A stretch of DNA of 64,000 nucleotides, taken from Acanthochromis polyacanthus. Lineage: Eukaryota > Chordata > Actinopteri > Pomacentridae. This document shows, piece after piece, positions 11,670 through 25,132 of the stretch (the stretch's first letter is position 1; each line of letters starts with the position of its first letter). Below the pieces are notes generated by a model, which was not told the DNA's origin, did no database searches, and was given only the letters and a program-made list of their open reading frames with translations. The translations under genes and the position numbers were made by a program. Where the stretch lies: assembly GCF_021347895.1 (NCBI RefSeq), contig NC_067135.1, positions 27,389,006 through 27,453,005 of the forward strand. Reading direction: 5' to 3'.

Positions 11670-13877
11670 GAAAACAAACTAATACATTTCAGTTAACAGA
11701 AGATCACTTTAAACCATTATGGTCTGTCACTCAAAAGACCTTTGCTTTTAGTCTGTGTTCAGTCAAATTGAGCCCGCCTGAAGTAATGCAAGCCTTGTAT
11801 TTTATTTCAATATGAAATGATGTTGGCAGGCAGTGAAGATCCAACAACTGGGACAACAACAAAAAAGGAGGATGTTTTTGAAAAGCTATTTCTACTGGAA
11901 AATACTGCCTTTAGTCTGGGTGAAGGGCTCGTGTGTTTGGATGATTAAAGATGTGCAGGCCTCTTCGTTAAAATGAATTCCAATTCATTCCTTTCTTTGA
12001 TAGGTTCTTAATAAACAAGGCCTGGTTTATACAGTTATGCATAAGCTACTGGGTTGTGCTCGCTTTTGTTGTTTGAGGATTTTGTTTGTCTTTGTGAATC
12101 TTGTGTAATACAACCTTTTCTGGTTATAAAAATGAAACACAAAGAGAAGGGTGAGGTGTGGCAGACACACCCATTTGTATTTGTCCTGGGATGTCTGATG
12201 CTTGCTCTTGGCAACAATCTGAAATGACACAGAGAGCACCTTTATGCGTCATTTATGGATTAACTGCAGGGGGAGTAAATCAGTCTAATCATATATGCTG
12301 TTTGAGATGAGTTAGGATTGAAAAAAAAATCAAAGGTAAAATAAACCTTTTGTATCATTTAAGGGTTTTTTATTAAAAATCTTCACTAAATGACAGAGGT
12401 AACACATTCAGTATTTTGGTTTTTTTCGGAGTATTAAGTTGTTTAATTTGTTTACCCTGGCCCCAGGTTAATAGGACCTAATGTTGCAAACGTTTGTCAA
12501 ACTGCCCTATGTCCAAAGGGGAAAAAGGGAAACCTCAGGCCTAAAAAATGTATTCTGCTGTGATGTGCGATTCTTTCTTAGCCCATACAATGAACAATAA
12601 AGAAGCTGAAAAGAAGCAATAGTTGATTTTAAAAATTATTTACAACAAAATCACAGCTCAAAGGTCATATGAGCCAAAGGCTTGTTGTTAACATTCCCCC
12701 GAGAAATTAGGGGATTAAAGGGGAAGTAACAAAATAGAAATAAGGAACCGAAGAATATAGAGGCAGGAAAACTGATTGTGTGACCTCAAAAAAATAAATA
12801 AATAGAATTTACCACAAAGAAAGATTCCCACACAAAGCAACTTCATGAATTACAAAAAGCTGGTCACCTTCTATCGCACAGCCCTTTTAAACCATTAGAC
12901 ATTTGGCCTTAACAGAAGGCGAAACATCAACACCAACACACACTGGCAGCTGATTGACCCCACTGGCCCAACGACGATCAGGGTTGCTTCATCATTTAAC
13001 ATCCCTGCCTGATTGTTAAGGGCCAGCAGGTCCACTGGCCACTCCCACCGGCGTAACCTGGCAACAGGAAAAAGAGAAAAATAAAACCACAATCTATCTT
13101 ACCTACTCAAACACACCACAGAAACTTGTTCTCTGACAATGCTGAATGGTCTGGTTCAAGTCAATATTGCACACACAGATATGATCATGGTCCACATGCT
13201 GCTCTTATAGTAAAGTTTGAAGTGAAAAAAAACTGCAAACTGTTCAATCATAATTGGGGAATGAAAGCCTTTATTTCTCTCCATATTTTTAGCAATGCAT
13301 GCTCAGAGGGAAGGAACAGCAGGAAAACACTTTCTTTCTGCTGCCTCTTTGAACTAAATGATAAATTTCATCTAGATGATGTGAGCCAGCTAAAGACGAG
13401 TTACACTAAATTAAAAGATGGGATACCAAGACGTCCAGTGAGTGAATCATACGATTATCACACAGACAAAGACATCAAATGCACACCATAGACAGAAAGT
13501 GTGCAATACAAATTTGCAGGGACAAGAATACACACCAAAAAGTTAAAACAATACAAAGCTGACGTCTCTCTGGTGATGCAGCTGGCAGAGTTATCGTCTC
13601 CCCAGAGCTGCAGTGTTTAATCACACATATTGGATTTCTCTCTCTAGACACACAACACCATCACACATGCATGCACACATGGCACGCACGCATGCACGCA
13701 CCACACAACACCACACATACACACTGAACTGTCCATAGTCTACACTTTCAAAAGAGGCACCTCAGAGCCAGACAAAGGACATCAACAGTAAGCGCACAAT
13801 TAGTTACGGGTCTGACTTAAATGGGTCTGTTTTTTTGGGTCACACACAACATGGCGCATGCCCCCCCGCACGCACGC

Positions 13878-13905
13878 CACACACACACACACACACACAC
13901 ACACA
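13878..13905. repeat. CA microsatellite
   Basis: About fourteen CA units, preceded by CA-rich imperfect sequence from about 13650 on. Confidence 0.9.
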
Positions 13906-16900
13906 AAGTTTGTGCGAAACACACAACAGTGTCTGTAGGATTAAACTAGGCCTCTGCTGGGAGCTAAGTGTCTTGTCTGGCCCCCCCCCCAGAACATGTT
14001 TTGTGTGTGTGACTGACAGAAAAGAAACATGGCCATTTAAAATTTGGGGAGTGCATTTTACTCACATTTTTGGTGAACCTTCCAAGAGCTCTTGACATCC
14101 GTGTACTGGAAAAAAAATTAATAAATTACAACACGTGGCTTTGGATTTAAAATAGAGCCTAAAGATGCTGGAACTGAATTTGGTCTTTGCAAAGACCTAA
14201 AGTAAAGCAAACCTGTCCATAGCAAAAGAGCTCATGTGAGGTTGTCATTACTTGCATAATAGACATGAAGTTGAGAAGTGGAGGGCCAAAAAATGTGGCA
14301 AAGGTACAACCAAGCTTTCAAGCTGGCAACAATGCAGTACCTTCCAAGGCAGATAGGTAATCAGTCAAACAATGGTACATTTTTGAAATAATCACCGAGA
14401 AAGATGAATTCAACCAGCCTTACTGGAGACCTTGTACATGGCTTTTTAAGTCTAAATTATCCCAAACAATCTTCTATCCTTCAGAAATCTTAACTGTTAC
14501 AAGACCCATGTTTAAACAAGGTGACTTTTAACAGATGATACTTACCAGAAAACACACTTTTTGTGACATACTGTATTTGCCAATGAGTGATGAATGGGAA
14601 CAAAGAAGTATTTTGTTCAAGTCTATGGCTCAAATGGAGCCCACATAAACACAATTCTGAGCCAGGCTCAAAAATTGTAGAAAAAGAGGTGATAATGAGG
14701 AGTCAATAGTCAAATATCCCAAATAAACTTCCATTAGGAATCTTGTGACTCACAAATTATGGCTAACACGTTAGCAGTTCGCTGACCACTTAACGTAGTT
14801 TTATCACTTCAACAGACAAGGAATCAGTTCATTAACACTACAACCACCATTTTGCAAAGGCTTTGTGGTGGAAAATTGGCTGTGCCACCTTCTGGTGGTG
14901 CTGATTGACACTCATATAACAAAAAGTTTGAGACAGTAACTTTATGCAACATAGAGCATTACATTGCATCTTACAGTCCCATGTGCTGTCCAGTTAAATA
15001 TGCTCAACATATGGGCATTATGGTCAGGCTCTGGGCGGCCATTCCAGGGAAAATTAGCTTTTTTTGGTGATTATTCCATATGTTTTAAATAATTGTGAAT
15101 CAATATTTTTTTTTCTGTATTGAATATGTTGTGCTTGGCCGTGAAATATTTTTTCTTCTTTTTTAACTGTCTTGCAACATTAATGAAAAGAAACCGTGTT
15201 TTTATTTAGGATGAAATCTTGAATACTTAATATCTTTGATAAATATTTAAGTAAACCAGTTTTTTAGGTGTGCCATGACTAGTGTGAAGCAAAACATCCC
15301 ATCTTGAGCTTTTTGCATGTTTTTGAACTCATAGATGCTTTACTTCACCTATAGTCTGCTCAAAGGTGCAAAATTTAAAAATATAACAATCTTCTCCTGT
15401 ATTCTCCCCTCTCTGTTCTAAGCACCTCCCACTAGATGACCATAGCAATTCCAGCCCTATCTGAGGCATCACCCCAGAACTCAAACCCAAATCCCCAAGT
15501 GAATGTGAGTCTAATCCATTGCACCACTACAAGTCCTACTACTCTCAACGATGGACTTTTTTGTTTTTTACCGCTGTCTTCCTGCTCTGAATGAAAGACC
15601 TGCGAAAGCTGAAATCTCCGTCAAGACAAATACCAAAACCTAAAATGGAGCCAAGATGATGTGAGAAGTCTAGTTTCCTCTCCAGACTGACTTAAATACA
15701 TATAGCTGAAAGTTATTATGTAATTACTCATCACACAAGGAAGACGCCAGATATCTACTGCTCAGGCTTGAAGTCTGACAATCAATGCCTTCTGTCCTTG
15801 GATGAATTAAAAAAAGGGGGGGGGGCCTAGCAAGAAAAGCCTCACCTAATGAAGAGGTTCCTCAGCAGGTACAGCCAAGTGAGAACCTATAAAAACTAGC
15901 AGTTTTTATAGACCCAACTCAATGGTCTGGTTCAGTGATCTTGCCATCAGCCCTACTTCAGGACTGAATGTAGCAGTGCATCTTTAAGAACCTTCAACTT
16001 CATCTTTCAGGAAAATTTTTTCAGTTTCTTTCTATTCATCATTTTCTCAGGGAGATAGAATCTAAACTTTGTGTGGCTGCCAAGCTCTTGTTTTCAGGTT
16101 GACAGATATCAACCAAGGACCACAAATATTTCCTAACCCTAGTCACATGACCCTTCCAAAGTCCTCCACAGTTAAAATGAACAAACTATGTCATCTCTAA
16201 ACTTAGTTTGTCCTTTGATTACTCCCCACTTGCTCACACGCACCAATACGGTTGGTTGGATGAAGCACCTGCCCTCCTGCTCACGCACCCACGCCACCTG
16301 TGAGATGGATAGAGGGAAGAGGAAAGAGGTTGGAAGGAAAAACCTGCCACTATCTGCTCCAAAGACAGAGGGCATGACATAAGGTTAGCAAAGATTAAAA
16401 GCTAAAGTCACAATAACAATATGTGTAAAGGCAAGGAAATAACCGTGGTCATGGTAATAACCTCGATTGGTTGATGTTTTATTTACCATCCATCCACCCA
16501 GAATCTCCTCCCTCCTGTGGAACTTTGGTAGTCTGCAATAATGTGTCTAACTTGTCCTTTGTTCTTGAATGGTGACACACCCGTGAACCACTAAATCAGT
16601 CCTTCCCGTGCAGGAGCAGAGACTGCAGTAAACAAATTATGTTTATTTCACTGGAAGATCACTGAATAGTTCAAAGTAGCATTTGTAAAATAGTTCAGAT
16701 GAGTTAAATTATAAATCTTGTCTGCAATTGTGTTGATCAAGAAGTCTAGTTTGGAGATCTTTATATTTCCAGAAGCTTACTTATGCTACTGCAGATTAGT
16801 TGTAAATTTGAAGAAATATTATCAGAGAAAGAAGTAAATTTTGTCAAATCAGAGGTACCAAACTTGACAGTTGTGTGTTTGTGTCTGTCAACAATTTGTT

Positions 16901-18699
16901 AATCCCACTGAAATTTTTCCTGCTCGCATATTTAGAATCTAAAACTGGAAGTAAAACACCTAATCAACTTATCCTCATCACAAAATATCTGATTGTCCAT
17001 TCTGACAAGCCTGTAATTATATCTGCTTCCTGCGTCTTCTGGGTTTCTTTCTCTGAGTGTCCTGGAAGTTCAATATTCCAGCTTATAATGTAAAAATTAA
17101 TGGTATCGTTTTGGCTGTCAATGCAGCCTCAATGTTTTCTTGTCCCCATTCTGAAGATAATCTATGACTCTCTCATGGCTTTGGTGCAATTGAAACACCT
17201 GAAGTTTACATAAAAATGTGCTTACCTCTCAGTTGGAATTATAGAGGACGCAGGACATGCAAAAGAAGTTAAAAAGAGTTTAAATGTTATCGCATCAAAC
17301 TGTGGTGACTTTAATTTGGATTGTGCTTTGAAAACTGAAAAGGAAACCATGAGTTTAGGAATCATCAGAAAACTGAAGGTTATTGTTTTCCTGTACTATT
17401 GCAGCCAGGAGCATCGATCTTTGGTGTGAATCCTGATAATGTGAGTTGAAGTCAATTGATTAACCCTATAAAACAATATTATTTGACTGCTTCCAGCTAA
17501 ACTAATCCCACCCAGTCGGGGTATAACGGCTTGATTCATTTACACTCCCATATCACTTTTGCCCCTTACGCTATTAAGCTTACAATTGGCTTTCAACTTT
17601 CAGTTTGGTCTCTGTGAAAATCAATTGCAGGCATGCAGCGCTGCCTGAGTTCATTTCCACCTGAACCTCCTGAACCTCCTCCTCCTTCTAAGAACTGTAG
17701 TTCCTGGTTGGATCATTTCAGAAGTACTGCTTTTTTTTCTGGTGTGTTCCTAGCGTTACTCACTGTGAAGCCGTTAAAGATACTTTTCTACTACATCACC
17801 TACTTAAATGACCTGCAGATTGTGGTGGCTTCCCTATCAAGATTTGGAGAACTGAGGGTGAAGGTGTGTCTACTTTGCTTTTACTACTGTATTTCCTGTC
17901 CTTCTACACTTCTTTAAGCAATGGCAGCTTTGCTCTCTGAATCCCAGCCGCCGTTCCTTTAATTTATTCATGTTTTATTATTTATTTTTTAAATCGTCGC
18001 AAATATACGACTGCCGCATGTCTCCAACTTCACAGCAATCTTGCACTATGGTTGGGTCTCGCAAGTACTAGGTAACTTACAGATAATATCGCTTGCTCAG
18101 TATCTACTCTTTGATACGTTGGTTAATACAATTATATTTTGGCGATGGCACCGGCCTTGAAAGGGACTCACGTCCCAAAGCACCCAGGCAAGCAGGGTCA
18201 GAACATGGAACTGATAGACGACGGTAAATGGTCCAGCGTAGAGTCGGAGGAGTGTCGTCTTGGAAAATTGGGGCAACAACTTACCGGGAAAGTTATTTAG
18301 CTTAACATAACTCTGATAGATTTTTACAAGTTAAACAGAATTATTACGCAAGAATATTGAATGTCCAGCTAACGTTTTACATAAACATATCGGTAGCTTC
18401 GTTAATTGACCTGGTGCCAGCCTCAGCGTCGCTAACTTGAAGTAAAACTATTGATAGCATTAACTAATATCACCACACATGTATGAATAACCACTGACTG
18501 AATTTTAATGAGCTTGTTTCAAATATATTTTTTTAATTTTAACATTCAGCTTAAGCCATTTTCAACAGACCTTCATAAATAGGGTTGACAAGGAAATCTG
18601 CAGTCAAGTGTCATTTGTTTACGTTGCCCCAGCTCCTGGGGAGTCTGCCGCCGCTGCTTGAAAAAAAATCATAGAGGAAACACTGTATATGTAGCATAA

Positions 18700-18728
18700 T
18701 AGATATAATATATATTATATATATATAT

Positions 18729-18776
<48 letters not shown>

Positions 18777-18912
18777 ATAGATAGATAGATAGAATAAATA
18801 GATGATAGAATAGCTAGATAGCTAGAACAGATAGCTAGACAGATAGATAGATAGATAGATAGATAGATAGGAATAGATAGATGATAGACTAGATAGATAG
18901 ATAGATATGATA
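18700..18912. repeat. Compound AT/GA/GATA microsatellite
   Basis: An AT run (about 18706-18740) passes into a GA run (about 18741-18771), then into interrupted GATA units (to about 18912). The order suggests stepwise growth of neighbouring simple repeats. Confidence 0.95.
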
Positions 18913-21900
18913 GATAGAATAGAGATCAGAGCTGCGTGGACGCTGAGGACTGTGAGACATCTAGCCCCTGACCAGGCCGTGAGCAGTCAAAAGGAAAGTG
19001 GATATCAAACTCTCAGTTTAGAAGGGAGGAACATGAATGTTGATAGAGTAGTTATTGAATGGCAAGAGGGAAACGTGAAAGCCAGACGGTGTGGTGAGTG
19101 ATGGGATATACGTCAAGGAGAAAGAAGAACATGAAGAACAGTAAAACGCTGTAGAGTAAAAGCAACTGAAACTGGTCCGTAAGATGCAATGAGAACAAAT
19201 ATAAAGCCTTATGCATAGAGTGGGTAATAACTACAACTGCTCTGGCTCATTGTGAGTTTCCCCCTGTTTTTTTCCCTCTTCCAAAATTGACTTAAATGTG
19301 TTATCCTTCACAACAATTTCAGCAGTGGTTAAGCCACATTTGGTGCTCTAGTGAATATTTTCTCTCAGCAGGATGGTGTATTGCGGGATGAATCTAATCT
19401 ACAATGTGTGTTTCATATTTAGGAACAAGCCACCAATTTGAACAATGGTGGGCACATTCATATTTGTCATAGTTTTTGAAGTCTGTGGCTGCTGTAGGCT
19501 GTATAACTTGTATACTAAATCCCGAAACTGAATGACAACCTGGAGAAAGAAGAAAAGATTAGAAAATTGAAAAAAAGAAAAAAAAAAAAAACAAGCTCGC
19601 AGGAGTTTTTCTGAGAGCAGTCAGACTGCAGTCTGTGTTTGAGCTGCCAACACAAACTCTCTAGGTTGCCATGTGCAGATCAGCTTGAATGTTGAACATT
19701 CATATGAATGCCAGGACCCAAGGTCCCATCAAGAAAATTGGCATTGTAACAAGAATACAAGTTGTTATTTACTTCAACTGTGGTTTTTAGTGTTGTGGCT
19801 AACTGGTGAATTAGACAGTATATGACAGTCAGTTCCATATTAACAATGCCTGGAGGTGGGAGAAATGGGGATTAAAGAGCTGAGCAGCTTTGACAAAGAC
19901 AAATCATTATGGTCAGATGACAGGGGCAACGATCTCAAAAATGGTGAGGCTTGTGAAGCAACAGTAATTTTGACATAAATGGATACGAAGAAATGCTAAT
20001 GATTATAGTCAAATTAATATTAGAAGTATGACCTTTCTCCTACCATCACAAGAAACCACAATGCTGTAGAAAGAACTGATGTGTGATTAATAAGGTGAGT
20101 GAGAGCAAATAAATATGGGGAAAAATGTCTAAAACGGGTTCACACTTGGCGGACCGTGGTCCGATCCGGACTCCAGACGCGTCTTATATGGACCCGGACT
20201 GTAAATCATAAAATTGTAACACGAAGAATTTTTAAATTGATGGTCGCTTCAGTTTTACTGGACAGCTTTTTCCGTGTTTATTGGCATTGGTTTTCAGCTC
20301 AGGAAACACACGACCAATTATGTATAGAATCAGCCATCCCACCTGGCCTACTCAGCCAATTGAAGTCTCTACTTTTGCAGGCATAAACATCGGCAGCTTG
20401 CGTTCAGACAAAGGTTGAGGGTGAGGGAACAGATGAGAAGAGGACAGACAAAAAAGAAAAATAAATAAAGTGACACAGACAGGAAGAAGCTTTCCTGACT
20501 ATGAAACATATCAAAACTAAAATATGGTTCCAGACTCACCAAATGAGCCTCCCAATGTGTTTGAAGATGACCCTGAAGCCATTAGGCCACATTCAAAGTA
20601 TTAATAAATGTTGTTAAAAAACAATGTTTTTGTGAAAATGTACTGAATTTATTTGAATTTGATGGTCAGTTATTGATTCATGCAGACTCTAAATAAAATC
20701 ACACTTGGGTAGGCGTCTGTCCAGCGATTGAGCCACTGATGGCAGGACACCAAGGCAGGACTCAGCAGCACATTCAGTCTTGAAACACATCTGTTGCTAT
20801 GGTTCTGGAATAAACAACATGTCTTCAAACTATGAAAAGGTGAAAAGGTGCAAACGGGTTTAACTTTTCAAGTTGTTTAGTTGTGGCATCAAGGTTTTGT
20901 TACCCATCAGTGGCAACATGTTCTACCTGTAGTAAAAAAAAACGACAGCAGCACACAGATGATTCAACTGAAGTCCATTAACAAATTCACCGCAAAATTA
21001 GTGTTGAGCACTGGAGACTTAGAAAATAATGTTTGCCCTTACTGGCTTTACAGTATTTGCTTTGATTTTTTATGAAGAATGAACTAATAATGATTTAAAA
21101 TTCAGCTTAATACATGAACTATTGTAAGTACGATTTCTAGATATCGATCTTCAGTTTTATCTCTCTCATGTCTATTTTTTTGAAACACTTAACATTGTTA
21201 ATATAGTTTTTAGAACGCTAGCTGCGTGAGGAAAAATGCGTGCTCCCCTTTCAGTCTCGGCAGTCTCATGCAACAGGCTTTGCATCCGATCCTCAACTCC
21301 ACTACGTCTTGTCACTTACTGGGCTATCACCTTGCCCTTTTCTATAGTGACACACAGCCTCCACACTACCTTCACAAGTGCATGACATACAGTCTGAGAT
21401 GATTCCTTTTCCTGCACAATCATGTTTAGATATTCTCTGCTCTGTGAATTAATTTCTATTTTTAATGTGTGAATGTAGATGCAAGCCGAGGAGAAACAAA
21501 GCTGCCTTGCTTCTTCTATTTGTTTATGAAGCAAATGGTTGCAGACTTTTAATCTCCTGTTTAAGACTAGGCATTGTAGAAAGGTAGCTTGAGAAATGCA
21601 GACCAAAAGGAATACATCTTTGGATGGAGGCAATGTGACGGTAAGTTTAGGTAAAGAAACACATAGTTTGTTTTGGTACTGGTTATCAGCAACATTGTTA
21701 GTTAGAACAGGTGGAATGCAACCAATCAAGGCTTCACCCATTCGGCATGTAAACTGATGCCACCGCCATCCCGTCAGTGCCGGATGCGTGACACAGCTCG
21801 TAATGGTTTCACAGCCTGATTTACCCAGCCATTCTGCTTGTTGCAAACTACAAATCGTTAACCTCCGTTGTCCCCCTCATATTCCAGTTCCGGACCACCT

Positions 21901-22320
21901 GCTCCTGCTTTACACCCGCCATCCTGGCCGTCACACCATGTCCTGGTTATCCGCTCCTGTGATGGAGGAAACACTCACACTGTGGCCGAACTCCCTACTC
22001 CTGGCGCCTTCCCTACTCACACTGTCGCTGCTTCACGACAATCCACCATCAAGGCCCAAGCAGTTGCTTCAAACTTGGCTGCACCAGCTGTGAACCAGTT
22101 TAAGAGCATCTCTAATAGTATTCGTGAGTTGGTAGTTTCTGTTGTAGCAATTAGCTCTCGTTAAGCAGCACCAATATTAGAGAAAGCCTCATTCGTAAGT
22201 TATTTTCCCCTCGAACCTTCAATAGAAGTTTTTTGTGTCTGTTTTGTTCTGCAGAGATGTTTTTTCTTGCCTAGGTGTTACCTTACCGCGAGTTAATTTA
22301 TTATTTAAGGAGTCTAGTAC
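18913..22320. other. No recognised gene
   Basis: Unassigned sequence. The longest open frame, on the minus strand at 21316-21846 (176 codons), matches no family that I know and is discussed under findings. Confidence 0.3.
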
Positions 22321-22324
22321 TGCA

Positions 22325-22503
22325 ACCTCCCGGCCACTAGTTGCTGCGTAGATTCGGAGCCTATTGCTCGCTATTTCCGTTTCCCGTTTGTAGTCCCTAG
22401 TTTCTTGCTTGTAGTCCTAAAACCTTGTAAATAAAACTGTGTCCGCATTCAAGACCGGTCTGTTCATTTCCGCAACATTGAGCCACCTTGCACCGTTGTT
22501 ACA
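22325..22503 (+). mobile_element. LTR-like 3' end, uncertain
   Basis: A GC-richer stretch with AAATAAAACTG at about 22429 is followed about 70 bp later by CCGTTGTTACA at 22503. A polyadenylation signal placed shortly before an ACA end is the layout of a fish LTR. No matching 5' end or target duplication was found, so this is a weak call. Confidence 0.25.
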
Positions 22504-23002
22504 AATACCATTATATTTTTGCAAAGTATGCATTCAGTAGCTCAACTTAAAAGTTGCACAGCTGTATCTGTGTACACTTAAGATGTGTTTTGAACTGTTT
22601 AATCAGAACAAAGGTGTGCAGAGAAATCATGAGCTTTGAACCAACAAAATATTTGTGCAGTTCACGAAGACCAACAAGTAAAAGTGAATTTCTGTTACAA
22701 ATTTAACTTCACTTTCTGGTTATGGGAGACAGTTTTGAATGCAAATTGACTTCATTTCAAACTGGTATGTAGTGGCCGTGCACGTTTGAAAAGAATAATA
22801 GATCTAACAAGGTAGAGTTAGAGCAATAACAGGGGTATCGAAGGGGGTATCACTTTTAATGCAAAGAGCAGATGTAAGCATGTTTGCTTGCTCCATTATA
22901 AACCCGATGTAGTTATGAAGTTAATCCTGTGCAAACCTAAAACTTGAAAGCAGAGTTACCCGCCTCTAACCTATAGAGAATGAAAATCTGAGTGCGAACC
23001 AT

Positions 23003-23386
23003 GCCATCCATACATCCATTATCTATACAATACCGCTTAAATCCCCTAGGTTGCGGGGGTGCTGGAGCCCATCCCAGCTGACTCGGGCGAAGGCAGGGGA
23101 CACCTAGAACAGGGTCCGCCAGTCTGTCGCAGGGCCACACACAAAGACAAACAATCACTCTCACAATTCACACCTAAACCAGGGCAATTTAGAATATTCA
23201 TTAACTCGCATATTTTTGGAACGTGGGAGGATACCGGAGTAACCCGGAGAAAGACCCACGCATGCACAGGGAAGAAACATGCAAGACTCCATGGCAGAAA
23301 AGATCCCGGGAAAGCAGGACGTCGAACCAGGGATCTTCTCCAGCTGCAAGGCGAAAGTCTGAACCCACTACGCCACTGTACAGCCC
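23003..23386. repeat. Dispersed fish repeat with CATCC start
   Basis: The sequence follows a very common fish dispersed repeat. It starts CCATCCATACATCCATTATC, then has GCGGGGGTGCTGGAGCCCAT, CAGGGCCACACACAAAGACA, TTTTGGAACGTGGGAGGA, ACCCACGCATGCACAGGG and finally CCACTACGCCACTGTACAGC. It is probably the tail region of a retroelement. It abuts the assembly gap at 23402. Confidence 0.7.
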
Positions 23387-23401
23387 TGAGTGAGAACCAT
23401 T

Positions 23402-23426
23402 NNNNNNNNNNNNNNNNNNNNNNNNN
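23402..23426. other. Assembly gap (25 N)
   Basis: A run of 25 unknown bases cuts the integrase gene to its right. True gap size is unknown. Confidence 0.99.
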
Positions 23427-23650
23427 TTCAGAGGTCTCGGCACAAACACTTTGTTTCTGGGGAAATGTATTCTAGCTGTTTTATGCAGAGTATAAGCGTC
23501 CTGTTCGGACAAGAAATCTTTAATTTTTCTCACTTTTAGTTTTTTCCCCGTTTCCTCCTGAACGCCTCGGCGGAGTCTGTCGACACCTCCGAAGCTGGCG
23601 GGATGAGAGGGTGCATAATACAGCTTTTTCATCAAGCGCCTATCTGACAT
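23427..23650 (-). CDS. Maverick-type integrase, N-terminal part
   Basis: The frame starts at an ATG at 23648-23650 and runs about 74 residues into the gap. Near the N-terminus it has YYAPSHPASFGGVDRL, followed by a basic segment, FLSEQDAYTLHK and ARIHFPRNKVFV. These blocks match the start of the retrovirus-like integrases of Maverick/Polinton elements (the same family as the transposon-derived protein often called F54H12.3). The catalytic DDE domain would lie downstream and is not present. In an intact element this enzyme inserts the linear genome into the host chromosome. Whether it is truncated or only hidden by the gap cannot be decided here. Confidence 0.75.
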
Positions 23651-23829
23651 GATGCTCCCAGGGTTCTCTAAAACTTTATGGTAAAAGAATTGGTAAATGC
23701 AGGGTTTTTTAAAAATAAAGATTCGTTATTTTCACGCTTTAGATAACATTGACACACTTTAAAAATAAAGAATAAAGATTCGTTATTTTTTCTCACTTTT
23801 AGATTTTATTGACGAGCAACAAAATAGTG

Positions 23830-24590
23830 AAACATTTTTATAAAAGCAGAATACAGAAAGCTGTTCACACAAAACCCGCTCAAACTATTCAAACACAAAG
23901 CAATTTTAGAAAGCAGAAACTAGAAAATATTCAAGCAAAAACATTTTAAAAAATTATATTTAGAAGACAAATACTAAGAGCTATTCAAGCAAAAACTTTT
24001 TTTTTTTAATTTTTCAAATAAAGCAGAATACTAAAAACTGTTCCACAAAACCGCTCAAACTATTCAAACACAAAGCAATTTTAGAAGCAAAATAGTAGAA
24101 AATTTAAGCAAAAACATTTTTAAAAATGTATATATTTTTAGAAGACAAATACTAAGAGCTATTCAAGCAAAAACATTTTTTTTTAATTTTTAAAAATAAA
24201 GCTGAATACTAAAACTATTCGCACAAAACACGTTCAAACTATTCAAACACTAAGCAATTTTAGAAGCAAAAATAGTAGAAAATATTTAACCAAAAACATT
24301 TTTACAAGACAAATACTAAGAGCTATTCAAGCAAAAACATTTTTTAAATTTTTAAAAATAAAGCTGAATACTAAAACTATTTGCACAAAGCAGGTTCAAA
24401 CTATTCAAACACAAAGCAATTTTAGAAGCAAAATAGTAGAAAATATTTAAGCAAAAACATTTTTTAAAAAATGTATATATTTTTAGAAGACAAATACTAA
24501 GAGCTATTCAAGCAAAAACATTTTTTAAAATAAAGCTGAATACTAAAACTATTCGCACAAACACGTTCAAACTATTCTAGATAATAAAAG
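23830..24590. repeat. AT-rich tandem repeat, about 165-177 bp unit
   Basis: About four imperfect copies of a unit, recognised by CAAACTATTCAAACACAAAG at about 23880, 24055, 24230 and 24397, each followed by AGCAATTTTAGAAGC, AGACAAATACTAAGAGCTAT and GCAAAAACATTTTT. It separates the integrase start from the next gene. It holds no open frame. Confidence 0.8.
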
Positions 24591-24760
24591 TTACCCCGTT
24601 ATGGTAGATAACGCTGATTTCAGCAGAGAACCTCCGCGCGCTGTGTCGCGGATGACATCATGCAGCTTTCGCAATTCAAACAAGGTGTTTACGGGTGAGT
24701 GGTTCTGTACGCAGAAAGCACAAACATCTACAAATAAAGCGTACAGTGTAAACAGATGGC

Positions 24761-25048
24761 TCACATGAAAAGAATGGATTTCTTTAACAATTTCTCAAAT
24801 GCATAAGACACAGAGTGATTACGGACCAGCTGCACTGTATCCTGTACAATCTCGCCCCACTGCAGCGGCTCAGCGTGAAGTCGCACCGTGTTGAGCAGTT
24901 TTTCCAACTGAACAGTTTCAGAGTCTTTGTGCACGGGTGTTTCGCCGTTCGTTCTGTTTCTAATCACTCGATCCAAAACATCGATTAAGCGACATATGAC
25001 AAGCTGGTCTTGTACATAGGTATATAACTTAAAACAGTAGTTTCCCAT
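24761..25048 (-). CDS. Unknown 95-residue protein in Maverick block
   Basis: Starts at ATG 25046-25048. The protein looks mainly alpha-helical, with charged and Leu/Val-rich stretches such as ICRLIDVLDRVIRN and QWGEIVQDTVQLVRNH. No signal peptide, membrane span or metal-binding pattern is visible. It lies 84 bp downstream of the neighbouring unknown gene on the same strand, so both may share a transcript. I do not recognise the family. It may be an accessory gene of the viral element; that is inference from position. Confidence 0.5.
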   Translation of the reverse strand: MGNYCFKLYTYVQDQLVICRLIDVLDRVIRNRTNGETPVHKDSETVQLEKLLNTVRLHAEPLQWGEIVQDTVQLVRNHSVSYAFEKLLKKSILFM

Positions 25049-25132
25049 TTTTTTTAATTTTCTCTTTGTTTTCTGATAAATATAAAAGAAGCTAATTCAT
25101 ATACCTCCACCCCGTAAAAAAAAACACGGGGA

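Larger units (their letters stand above)
10641..18690. other. Long stretch with no recognised gene
   Basis: About 8 kb in which I find no convincing coding region. Simple repeats are present: GGAT units at 11642-11669, CA at 13878-13905 and C-runs at 13861-13867 and 13981-13990. Short open frames on both strands (for example 13126-13491, 16172-16382 and 17633-17917) lack domains. One weak exon-like segment on the minus strand at 18172-18258 is described under findings. Confidence 0.35.

Noticed and set aside
17633..17917. 94-codon frame with a proline-rich start
   Set aside because: No domain, no splice or promoter context, and no sign of conservation that can be seen from one sequence.
23059..23475. 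138-codon plus-strand frame through the gap
   Set aside because: It consists of a dispersed fish repeat and is joined to other sequence only by unknown bases.
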